Part shown: positions 1 through 4,415 of the stretch, one piece after another | Position numbering within the stretch: position 1 is the first letter of the stretch | Layout of the letters: each line of letters starts with the position of its first letter | Program-made: the position numbers and the translations under genes | Source of the DNA: CAYQZD01 sp964421875 | Lineage (GTDB): Bacteria; Electryoneota; Tariuqbacteria; Tariuqbacterales; Tariuqbacteraceae | Direction of reading: 5' to 3' | Length of the DNA stretch: 5,216 nucleotides | Assembly (NCBI GenBank): GCA_964421875.1 | Contig: CAYQZD010000187.1 | Location: 1 to 5,216, forward strand | The notes under the pieces: model-generated | What the model was told of the DNA's origin: nothing | Database searches by the model: none | The model's input: only the letters and a program-made list of their open reading frames with translations

Positions 1-14
1 CCTGCTTGCGCAGG
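1..14. repeat. Small hairpin repeat at the left edge (CCTGC-TTGC-GCAGG)
   Basis: A perfect 5-bp stem (CCTGC 1-5, GCAGG 10-14) encloses the loop TTGC and is followed by AGTGAC. The arrangement resembles the end of the hairpin at 4152-4190, which is followed by GACCTG after GGAAT. It is probably the truncated right half of a longer dispersed repeat that begins left of the window. No T-run follows directly, so I do not call it a terminator. Confidence 0.45.
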
Positions 15-54
15 AGTGACAAATCATAGGACAATCTTTTTTGGAATCGCTATA

Positions 55-86
55 TGTCAAATCTTTTGCGTAGCGGAGACCTGACA
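55..86 (-). repeat. Hairpin repeat family B, inverted copy
   Basis: The arms TGTCAAATCT (55-64) and AGACCTGACA (77-86) pair at 8 of 10 positions. Read on the minus strand this 32-nt element matches 4345-4376 at 27 of 32 positions, counted by eye. The right-hand copy has a perfect stem, so this one looks like a decayed member with two stem mismatches. It is a dispersed palindromic repeat of unknown function. Confidence 0.7.
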
Positions 87-97
87 TTTCCATACTT

Positions 98-115
98 CCG
101 GGTCCCCGCACCCGG
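98..115 (-). repeat. Hairpin repeat family C, inverted copy
   Basis: CCGGGT (98-103) and ACCCGG (110-115) form a perfect 6-bp stem around CCCCGC. On the minus strand its core GGGTGCGGGGACCC is identical to the core at 4074-4087. The flanking stem bases differ between the two copies (CC/GG here, GCA/TGC there) but remain paired in each. This suggests the hairpin, not just the sequence, is maintained. Confidence 0.65.
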
Positions 116-162
116 CGGCATTCCTCGTTACCACCCTCCCGCGTGGGAAAGCAGATATTATT

Positions 163-190
163 GTCATTGCGAGCGAAGCGAAGCAATCGC
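163..190 (+). repeat. GCGAGCGAAGCGAAGC interspersed repeat (family F)
   Basis: ATTGC (166-170) pairs with GCAAT (183-187) around a purine-rich centre GAGCGAAGCGAA. The motif is familiar to me as a widespread intergenic repeat in several bacterial lineages, often mistranslated as a small protein reading LRAKRSN. That is exactly what the open frame here encodes. Only one copy lies in the window, so its repetitive nature rests on recall, not on this sequence. Confidence 0.6.
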
Positions 191-314
191 CTGGTTTACA
201 GCGATGCAATCATAGTGTGGATTCTTATCCTACCAAAAAATGGGGAAAATATTCTTTCGTATCTTACTGTATTATATATGCTTACAAAATATCTAAAATT
301 TCTCCCCAAAAAAC

Positions 315-343
315 TTGACATTTGTTCAGTTATTTCGCATATT
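315..343 (+). promoter_or_regulatory. Candidate sigma-70-type promoter for the Ile-rich leader
   Basis: A perfect TTGACA (315-320) is followed, after exactly 17 nt, by CATATT (338-343), which matches TATAAT at 4 of 6 positions. AT-rich DNA with A- and T-tracts lies upstream. The predicted start site, around 350, would give a very short 5' leader of about 11 nt ending in the GAGGGG ribosome site before TTG 361. It points rightward, against ilvE. Confidence 0.55.
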
Positions 344-360
344 ACCTATAGAGGGGGCTA

Positions 361-453
361 TTGATAACGAGGGTAACGGCGCCGAGGGATTTAATCGCCC
401 TCTTCATAATTGTCATTATTATAATCATCATCATCATCATCGCACCGCCCTGA
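361..453 (+). CDS. Putative isoleucine-rich leader peptide, ilv-attenuator type (30 aa)
   Basis: This frame starts at TTG and ends at TGA 451-453. It reads MITRVTAPRDLIALF, then IIV, then nine isoleucines in a row (ATT ATT ATA and six ATC), then APP. In all 13 of 30 codons are Ile, and Leu (TTA, CTC) and Val (GTA, GTC) codons are also present. A GAGGGGG ribosome site lies at 351-357, with GAGG ending 6 nt before TTG. An in-frame TAG at 349-351 bounds the frame, and TTG is its only plausible start. Known family: the ilvGMEDA leader peptide of enteric bacteria is about the same length, rich in Ile/Val/Leu codons, and also has prolines after its isoleucine run. Inference: a regulatory peptide at which ribosomes stall when charged Ile-tRNA is scarce. 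Odd: no ilv gene follows on this strand, and ilvE converges on it. The main alternative is a chance ATC microsatellite inside an open frame. Confidence 0.5.
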   Translation: MITRVTAPRDLIALFIIVIIIIIIIIIAPP

Positions 454-486
454 AGCATAAGTCATAACTCACAAAAGAGAGGGCGA
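384..486 (+). promoter_or_regulatory. Possible attenuator: competing pairings around the leader peptide
   Basis: Three mutually exclusive stems can be drawn. GAGGG 384-388 pairs with CCCTC 398-402 (short, local). TCGCCCTCT 395-403 pairs with AGAGGGCGA 478-486 (9 bp, perfect). CGCCCT 446-451, at the leader stop codon, pairs with AGGGCG 480-485 (6 bp). The shared right arm is followed only by AATCTTT, a poor U-tract. Sharing one arm between an upstream coding segment and the stop-codon segment is what attenuators do, but I cannot assign terminator and antiterminator with normal logic. It may be decayed. Confidence 0.3.
424..441 (+). repeat. (ATC)6 trinucleotide tract
   Basis: Six perfect ATC units lie inside a longer ATT/ATA/ATC stretch (415-441). 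In the plus-strand leader frame each unit is an Ile codon. Trinucleotide slippage would add or remove isoleucines without changing the frame. Confidence 0.9.
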
Positions 487-503
487 ATCTTTGCTGCCGG
501 ACG

Positions 504-535
504 TGTACACCTGTACACTTGTATACTTGTGCGCC
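504..535. repeat. Degenerate 8-nt tandem array (TGTACACY)
   Basis: Consecutive octamers TGTACACC (504-511), TGTACACT (512-519), TGTATACT (520-527) and the diverged TGTGCGCC (528-535) end 4 nt from the ilvE stop codon. GTGTAC 503-508 and GTACAC 513-518 can also pair as a 6-bp hairpin with loop ACCT. The array has the same period as the unrelated octamers at 3950-3997. It lies in the ilvE 3' region, where I see no classical terminator. Confidence 0.7.
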
Positions 536-539
536 GCAT

Positions 540-1469
540 CTATTCATAGACAAAGGTCAACCAACCGTAAGGATCGTCCACCTTGCCTTCGATGATATCG
601 AAAAACTTGCGCTGAATTTTTTCCGTGATAGGACCGCGCTTTCCCGGTCCGATGGGGATACGGTCGATGGAGCGGATGGGAGACACCTCCGCCGCGCTCC
701 CGGTGAAGAACACCTCATCCGCGATGTAGAGCATTTCCCGCGGGATTATCTGCTCTATCACTTCGTAGCCAAGGTCATTAGCGATTCTAATAACGGAATC
801 CCGGGTGATACCCGGCAGCACCGAGGCTCCCAGCGGCGGGGTAAAGAGCTTACCGTCCATTATCACGAAAATGTTCTCACCCGAACCTTCGGAGACATAA
901 CCGGCGGTGTCGAGGGCGATTCCTTCGACATAGCCGTCCGCCGCCGCCTCCAGCTTGATAAGCTGGGAATTCATATAGTTGGCGCCGCACTTGGCTAAGG
1001 CGGGGAAAGTGTTGGGAGCCATCCGAGTCCAGGATGATACCCGCACATCGACACCCTCGTTGATTGCTTCGTCGCCCAGGTATTTCCCCCAGGCCCAAGT
1101 GATGATGACGCATTCCACCGGGCAGTCGCCGGGATTCACCCCCAGAGAATCGTACCCCCTGAATACTATGGGACGGATGTAAGCTTCATGCTGTTGGTTT
1201 ACCCTCAGGGTTTCCATACAGGAGTCGAAAACTACCTGCTCACTGAAGGGGATATCGATGCGGTAGATTTTAGCCGAATTGAAGAGGCGCTTGACATGTT
1301 CTCTGAGACGGAATACGGCGGCGCCCTTTGCGGTCTTGTAGCACCGGAGTCCTTCGAAGACCGCCGAGCCGTAGTGCACGACATGGGCGCATACATGCAC
1401 AGTGGCGTCTTTCCAGTCGATGAATTTACCGCTGTACCAAATTTTTAAGGTTTCGTCAAATTTGGACAT
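540..1469 (-). CDS. ilvE: Branched-chain amino acid aminotransferase
   Basis: This is a cytosolic, PLP-dependent enzyme of fold type IV. It transfers the amino group between Leu, Ile or Val and 2-oxoglutarate, forming the last step of branched-chain synthesis or the first of breakdown. Its 309 residues equal the length of the E. coli enzyme, and it aligns by recall along its whole length. YGSAVFEGLRCY (33-44) is the substrate and cofactor region. K160 in ALAKCGANY is the Schiff-base lysine. E194 in YVSEGSGEN faces the PLP ring nitrogen. LPGITRD (218-224) and TGSAAE (256-261) form the phosphate and substrate loops, and the protein ends in YGWL plus five residues. ATG 1469 is preceded by AAGGAG at 5-nt spacing, which fixes the start; the stop is TAG. 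It lies 60 nt downstream of the aminotransferase gene, so it is probably co-transcribed, with a possible promoter of its own. An Ile-rich leader on the opposite strand converges on its 3' end. Confidence 0.96.
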   Translation of the reverse strand: MSKFDETLKIWYSGKFIDWKDATVHVCAHVVHYGSAVFEGLRCYKTAKGAAVFRLREHVKRLFNSAKIYRIDIPFSEQVVFDSCMETLRVNQQHEAYIRPIVFRGYDSLGVNPGDCPVECVIITWAWGKYLGDEAINEGVDVRVSSWTRMAPNTFPALAKCGANYMNSQLIKLEAAADGYVEGIALDTAGYVSEGSGENIFVIMDGKLFTPPLGASVLPGITRDSVIRIANDLGYEVIEQIIPREMLYIADEVFFTGSAAEVSPIRSIDRIPIGPGKRGPITEKIQRKFFDIIEGKVDDPYGWLTFVYE

Positions 1470-1528
1470 ATCTGCTCCTTAATTTGAGGTGTTTTATTCT
1501 GATATAATGATAAATTACAGATTTACTT

Positions 1529-1534
1529 ATTATA
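1529..1534 (-). promoter_or_regulatory. Candidate -10 box upstream of ilvE
   Basis: On the minus strand this is a perfect TATAAT, about 60 nt upstream of the ilvE ATG and overlapping the stop codon of the preceding aminotransferase. The best -35 match at 16-nt spacing (CTTAAA) agrees at only 3 of 6 positions, so the promoter is weakly supported. A 7-bp inverted repeat, ATATAAT 1502-1508 against ATTATAT 1529-1535, occupies the same AT-rich gap. Confidence 0.3.
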
Positions 1535-2735
1535 TGACTGATTTTTCGCCTTTAAGGTTTACAACTCTGTTGTCGTTTATCCAACACTCCAGACGGTTCA
1601 TAGCCCGCTTCAAATCTTTCATTGCTGTAGCGTATGAAATACGGAAGTATGCTTCGGCGTTGGAGCCGAAATCGATACCCGGGGTGACCGCTACTTTGGC
1701 TTCCCTCAGCAGCCGCTTCGACAGTTCCAATGAATCGCCGGATAGGCGCCTGGCGTTTATCAACAGATAGAATGCGCCGTCCGGCTCCGCCTCTATTTTG
1801 AATCCCAGCCGGCGTAGTTCCATCAGCAGGTAATCCCGCCTCAGTTTATATGTGTTGCGCATATCTTCGGTCGCTTCCCGGCAGTTTTTGAGCGCTTCCA
1901 CCCCCGCTTTCTGGACAAAACCGGCCGCCGACAGGAAATAGTTCATATGCAGGTTCTTCATCGGCTGGATAAATTCCTGCGGCGCTATCACCCATCCCAG
2001 CCTCCACCCGGTCATCGCATAACGCTTGGAAAATCCTGACATTACGAAAGCCCGGTCGGTGTATTCCAGGATGCTCCTCGCCTTTTCGCCGTAGGTCAAG
2101 CCGTGATAGATCTCATCGCTGATGATGAATACCCCGGTTTGGCGGGAAAGTTCCGCTAATTGTTCCAGTGTCTCCGTTTTCTGCATCATTCCCGTGGGAT
2201 TTGAAGGGGAGTTTACGATTATTCCCCGGGTGCGCGGGGTGATTTTATCCTTCACGGATTCGAGGTCGTAACTGAAACCTTCGCTTTCGTTAATGTTGAA
2301 TTTCACCGGAACTCCGCCCAGGAAACTAATATTGTGGGGATAGGGCGGATAATGCGGATTGGGCAGGACAATCTCCTCTTCCGGATTGAGCAGCGTCCCG
2401 AACACCAGGAACATTGCCGGGGAGGAGCCCATAGTGACTATTATCCGTTCCGGACTGAGTTTGATGCCGTATTCTTCGTGATAATGCTCCACGACGGCTT
2501 CCCGCAGTTCCGGAATTCCCTGGGTGGGAGTGTAGGATGTGTAACCTTCGCGGACACCTCGCATCGCGGCTTCCACCACATTCTCCGGGGTGGGGAAGTC
2601 CGGCTCCCCCAATTCCAGGTGGACGATGTCCTTTCCCTCGGCTTCGAGTTTTCGGGACTGGTCCAGGATGTCCATTGCCAGGAAGGGGGGGATACTCCGC
2701 GCCCGGTGGGAAACGGCTATATTTTGCGTCAACAT
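1530..2735 (-). CDS. Class I/II pyridoxal-phosphate aminotransferase (aspartate-aminotransferase-like)
   Basis: This is a PLP-dependent fold-type I aminotransferase of 401 residues, normal for the AspC-like subgroup. LELGEPDFPTP (40-50) is the N-terminal substrate segment. MGSSPA (102-107) lies in the phosphate-binding region. NSPSNPTG (175-182) contains N179, and DEIY (207-210) contains the ring-binding D207 and Y210. SGFSKRYAMTGWRLGW (233-248) carries the Schiff-base K237 and phosphate-binding R245. R365 in YFRISYA binds the substrate carboxylate. The exact amino acid cannot be told from sequence; Asp, Ala and aromatic amino acids are all possible, and its position beside ilvE does not settle it. 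The gene starts 12 nt after the acyl-CoA dehydrogenase stop and has no recognisable ribosome site, so translation may be coupled to the upstream gene. ATG 2735 fits the family's usual N-terminus. Confidence 0.93.
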   Translation of the reverse strand: MLTQNIAVSHRARSIPPFLAMDILDQSRKLEAEGKDIVHLELGEPDFPTPENVVEAAMRGVREGYTSYTPTQGIPELREAVVEHYHEEYGIKLSPERIIVTMGSSPAMFLVFGTLLNPEEEIVLPNPHYPPYPHNISFLGGVPVKFNINESEGFSYDLESVKDKITPRTRGIIVNSPSNPTGMMQKTETLEQLAELSRQTGVFIISDEIYHGLTYGEKARSILEYTDRAFVMSGFSKRYAMTGWRLGWVIAPQEFIQPMKNLHMNYFLSAAGFVQKAGVEALKNCREATEDMRNTYKLRRDYLLMELRRLGFKIEAEPDGAFYLLINARRLSGDSLELSKRLLREAKVAVTPGIDFGSNAEAYFRISYATAMKDLKRAMNRLECWINDNRVVNLKGEKSVI

Positions 2736-2747
2736 TACTGCGATGAA

Positions 2748-3896
2748 TTAATATTCGCCTAAAACAGCTTTGGAAATCACCATCCGCTGGATTTCGGAAG
2801 TTCCTTCGTAGATTTCGGTGATACGGGCGTCCCGGAAAAACCTTTCGATGGGATAATCCTTGGTGTAACCGTATCCGCCGTGAATTTGCAGCGCCTGGTC
2901 GGCGCACCAGTTAGCGGCTTCGGAAGCCGCCAGTTTCGCCATCGCCGCCTGCTTGGTGAAGCGCATCCCCTGATCCTTCATAAAGCAGGCTCTGTGAGTG
3001 AGCAGCCTGGCGCTCTCCAGTCTCATCGCCATATCTGCTATCTTGAATTGAATCGCTTGGAAGGCAGCGATGGGCCGGCCGAACTGCTGTCGGACTTTGG
3101 AATATTTCACCGCCTCCTCCAGCGAGCCCTGGGCGATGCCCAGCGCCTGGGCTGCTATTCCCAGCCTTCCGGAATCCAGCGCGTTGAGCATTACTTTGAA
3201 TCCACTGCCTTCCTCTCCCAGCCGGTTTTCTTTAGGGATACGCACCTCTTCCAGGGTCATCGATGAGGTGTCGCTGGAACGGATGCCCAGCTTTTTCTCC
3301 TTGGGGCCGTAGGTTATTCCTGGAGTGTTCCTTTCCAGGATGAATGCGGTTATCCCGCCTCGGGCGCCTTTGGATTTATCGGTTATGGCTCCGAAGACGA
3401 AGATGTCGGCGTTCAAGCCGGAGCTGATGAAATTTTTCTGGCCGTTCAGCACATAGTGGTCTCCATCGAGGACGGCGGTAGTCACCATTCCAGCGGCGTC
3501 GGAGCCTGAGCCCGGTTCGGTGAGGCAGAATCCTCCGAGGTATTTCCCCTGGGCGAGCGGGACCAGGTATTTTGTCTTCTGTTCCTCATTGCCGTATTTC
3601 CAGATGGGGTGCGCCGCCAGGGAATTGGTGACTGACAGCACCACTCCCACCGAGGCGTCCACTCTTGAGATTTCTTCGACCGAGATACAATAGGCGATGG
3701 TATCCATCCCTGCGCCCCCGTATTCTTCCGGGATGTATACTCCGAAGAATCCCAGCTCCCCCAGTTGTTTGAGTTCTTCCGGGAAGAACTTTTCCTCCCG
3801 GTCGCGCTCGGCGGCGGTTTTAGCGAGCACATTTTCCGCAAAATCCCGCGCGGTCTGGCGTATCATTTCATGTTCTTCGGTGTAAGCGAAGTTCAT
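2748..3896 (-). CDS. Acyl-CoA dehydrogenase (short/branched-chain, butyryl-CoA dehydrogenase-like)
   Basis: This is a FAD flavoenzyme that oxidises an acyl-CoA to the trans-2-enoyl-CoA, normally passing electrons to electron-transfer flavoprotein. The 382 residues span the complete family fold: an N-terminal helical domain (about 1-115), a middle beta domain with the signature CLTEPGSGSDAAG (124-136), and a C-terminal helical domain with RQQFGRPIAAFQ (269-280) and IHGGYGYTKDYPIERFFRDA (338-357). E364 in IYEGTSEIQR is at the catalytic-base position of butyryl- and medium-chain enzymes, unlike the shifted glutamate of isovaleryl-CoA dehydrogenase. A short-chain substrate is therefore favoured, but not proven. 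ATG 3896 has AGGAAGG 4 nt upstream. It is the first gene of the close group that continues into the aminotransferase and ilvE. No ETF genes lie in the window. Confidence 0.94.
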   Translation of the reverse strand: MNFAYTEEHEMIRQTARDFAENVLAKTAAERDREEKFFPEELKQLGELGFFGVYIPEEYGGAGMDTIAYCISVEEISRVDASVGVVLSVTNSLAAHPIWKYGNEEQKTKYLVPLAQGKYLGGFCLTEPGSGSDAAGMVTTAVLDGDHYVLNGQKNFISSGLNADIFVFGAITDKSKGARGGITAFILERNTPGITYGPKEKKLGIRSSDTSSMTLEEVRIPKENRLGEEGSGFKVMLNALDSGRLGIAAQALGIAQGSLEEAVKYSKVRQQFGRPIAAFQAIQFKIADMAMRLESARLLTHRACFMKDQGMRFTKQAAMAKLAASEAANWCADQALQIHGGYGYTKDYPIERFFRDARITEIYEGTSEIQRMVISKAVLGEY

Positions 3897-3942
3897 CGAA
3901 CCTTCCTATGACATTTGGTTGATATATGTGATGGATGGGTTA

Positions 3943-3972
3943 ATTATAGTTAGCAAGTTAGCAAGTTTGCAA
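3943..3972 (-). promoter_or_regulatory. Candidate promoter of the acyl-CoA dehydrogenase-aminotransferase-ilvE group
   Basis: On the minus strand a perfect TATAAT (plus 3943-3948) lies about 46 nt before the ATG. TTGCAA (plus 3967-3972), matching TTGACA at 4 of 6 positions, is 18 nt upstream of it. The -35-like hexamer is part of the octamer array at 3950-3997; other octamers fall at 10 or 26 nt and would be out of reach. Predicted transcription would begin near 3936. Confidence 0.45.
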
Positions 3973-3997
3973 GTCTGCAAGTCCGAAAGCCGGTAAG
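3950..3997. repeat. Degenerate 8-nt tandem array (TTNGCAAG), six units
   Basis: The units are TTAGCAAG (3950-3957), TTAGCAAG (3958-3965), TTTGCAAG (3966-3973), TCTGCAAG (3974-3981), TCCGAAAG (3982-3989) and CCGGTAAG (3990-3997). Identity falls steadily away from the TATAAT at 3943. The array either supplies the -35 region of the minus-strand promoter or is a simple slippage-born repeat. Confidence 0.8.
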
Positions 3998-4067
3998 TTC
4001 TCCAGTTTTTAGTAATGACGATTTCATACAGGCTAATTGCAGTTTGCAGCATTACTATTCAATCCCG

Positions 4068-4093
4068 GTCGCAGGGTGCGGGGACCCTGCGAC
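4068..4093 (+). repeat. Hairpin repeat family C, forward copy
   Basis: GTCGCAGGGT (4068-4077) and ACCCTGCGAC (4084-4093) form a perfect 10-bp stem with loop GCGGGG. The core GGGTGCGGGGACCC also occurs, inverted, at 98-115 with different but still paired flanks. A second near-palindrome, GGTTGCCGGTAACC (4100-4113), follows directly. Confidence 0.75.
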
Positions 4094-4114
4094 ACGGGGG
4101 GTTGCCGGTAACCT

Positions 4115-4142
4115 GTAGGGACGGTTCGCGAACCGCCCTTAC
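4115..4142. repeat. Palindromic repeat family D (CGGTTCGCGAACCG core)
   Basis: The 14-nt core CGGTTCGCGAACCG (4122-4135) is a perfect palindrome. With the flanks GTAGGGA and CCCTTAC the arms match at 12 of 14 positions. I recall related GGGCGGTTCGCGAACCGCCC elements as common intergenic repeats in environmental genomes. Only one copy is present here. Confidence 0.7.
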
Positions 4143-4151
4143 GAAAGAAGG

Positions 4152-4197
4152 ATTCCGGCTTACGCCGTACGGCGCACAGGTCGCCGGAATGACCTGT
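4152..4197. repeat. Hairpin repeat family E with alternative inner stems
   Basis: ATTCCGGC (4152-4159) pairs with GCCGGAAT (4183-4190). Inside lies the perfect palindrome GCCGTACGGC (4164-4173). A competing 7-bp stem, ACAGGTC 4176-4182 with GACCTGT 4191-4197, uses GCCGGAAT as its loop, so the two folds exclude each other. Confidence 0.65.
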
Positions 4198-4223
4198 AAT
4201 TGGTGGGTTAAGAACCCACCCTA
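4198..4223. repeat. Hairpin repeat family A, copy 1
   Basis: GGTGGGTT (4202-4209) and AACCCACC (4213-4220) form a perfect 8-bp stem with loop AAG, preceded by AATT and followed by CTA. The same element recurs at 4314 and 4383; this copy lacks the CAACTG tail shared by the other two. Confidence 0.85.
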
Positions 4224-4229
4224 TTGAAT

Positions 4230-4250
4230 AAGTATCAAGTATCAAGTTTC
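4230..4250. repeat. 7-nt tandem repeat (AAGTATC), three units
   Basis: AAGTATC, AAGTATC and AAGTTTC lie in direct tandem. This is the third short tandem array in the gaps of this window. No function is apparent. Confidence 0.8.
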
Positions 4251-4260
4251 AATTAATAAG

Positions 4261-4299
4261 TCCACCCTGAAATGAGCCCCGCTCAGTGTTATGGGTGGA
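4261..4299. repeat. Two-tier hairpin between repeat A copies
   Basis: The outer arms TCCACCC (4261-4267) and GGGTGGA (4293-4299) pair perfectly over 7 bp. Inside, TGAGC (4273-4277) and GCTCA (4281-4285) pair around CCC. The outer arms resemble the CCACCCTA tail of repeat A, so it may be a rearranged relative. Confidence 0.55.
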
Positions 4300-4313
4300 A
4301 CAGAAAGACTTTT

Positions 4314-4346
4314 AAATTGGTGGGTTAAGAATCCACCCTACAACTG
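4314..4346. repeat. Hairpin repeat family A, copy 2
   Basis: This 33-nt unit differs from copy 3 at one position (AATCCACC instead of AACCCACC). The change turns one G-C pair of the stem into a G-T pair, so the fold is kept as RNA on the plus strand. It starts 69 nt before copy 3 and its tail overlaps the first bases of the family B hairpin. Confidence 0.9.
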
Positions 4347-4377
4347 TCAGGTCTCCACTGCGCTAAAGACCTGACAG
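4344..4377 (+). repeat. Hairpin repeat family B, forward copy
   Basis: CTGTCAGGTCT (4344-4354) and AGACCTGACAG (4367-4377) form a perfect 11-bp stem around a 12-nt loop, CCACTGCGCTAA. It is the intact counterpart of the inverted copy at 55-86. It lies exactly between two copies of repeat A. Confidence 0.9.
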
Positions 4378-4382
4378 AACGC

Positions 4383-4415
4383 AAATTGGTGGGTTAAGAA
4401 CCCACCCTACAACTG
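4383..4415. repeat. Hairpin repeat family A, copy 3, possible 3' end of hbd
   Basis: This unit ends 2 nt from the hbd stop codon. Read on the minus strand, the 8-bp stem lies 8-26 nt or so after the TAA and is followed by AATTT. It could stop or stabilise the hbd transcript. The U-tract is weak and the same element occurs elsewhere away from gene ends, so a terminator role is inference only. Confidence 0.85.

Larger units (their letters stand above)
1..314. other. Intergenic region with scattered hairpin repeats, no supported gene
   Basis: I see no convincing gene in this stretch. It holds four short structured repeats (listed separately) and then, from about 220, an AT-rich segment. A weak inverted repeat brackets the AT-rich part: TGGGGAAAAT at 241-250 against ATTTCTCCCCA ending at 308, pairing about 10 bp with one bulged C. 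The AT-rich DNA just before the TTGACA at 315 could act as an upstream promoter element, but that is inference. The only open frame (143-364, plus) runs through a hairpin repeat and has no ribosome site, so it is not called. Confidence 0.6.

Noticed and set aside
143..364. 73-codon plus-strand frame
   Set aside because: It starts without a ribosome site, translates the GCGAGCGAAGCGAAGC repeat (LRAKRSN) and then low-complexity AT-rich DNA, and overlaps the promoter and leader. It shows no protein-like pattern.
342..440. 32-codon minus-strand frame beginning with five Met codons through the ATC tract
   Set aside because: It is the mirror of the trinucleotide repeat, with no good ribosome site or promoter on that strand. 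The plus-strand reading has both, plus branched-chain codons outside the repeat.
519..998. 159-codon plus-strand frame
   Set aside because: It is antisense to the certain ilvE gene, with composition expected of a complementary-frame shadow.
1503..1508. Plus-strand TATAAT between ilvE and the aminotransferase
   Set aside because: There is no -35 match at usable spacing and no plus-strand gene downstream; it is probably incidental in AT-rich DNA.
2326..2907. 193-codon minus-strand frame overlapping the aminotransferase and acyl-CoA dehydrogenase
   Set aside because: It is an out-of-frame shadow, rich in Arg, Gly and Pro and lacking domain motifs, and it spans the junction of two well-supported genes.
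4015..4245. Small frames on both strands (70 codons each)
   Set aside because: They consist of translated hairpin repeats, including GWVLNPPI from repeat A; such frames are a common annotation artefact.
4198..4415. CRISPR array from the three GGTGGGTTAAGAACCCACC copies
   Set aside because: Spacing is irregular (116 and 69 nt), the intervals contain other repeats rather than unique spacers, and no cas gene is near.
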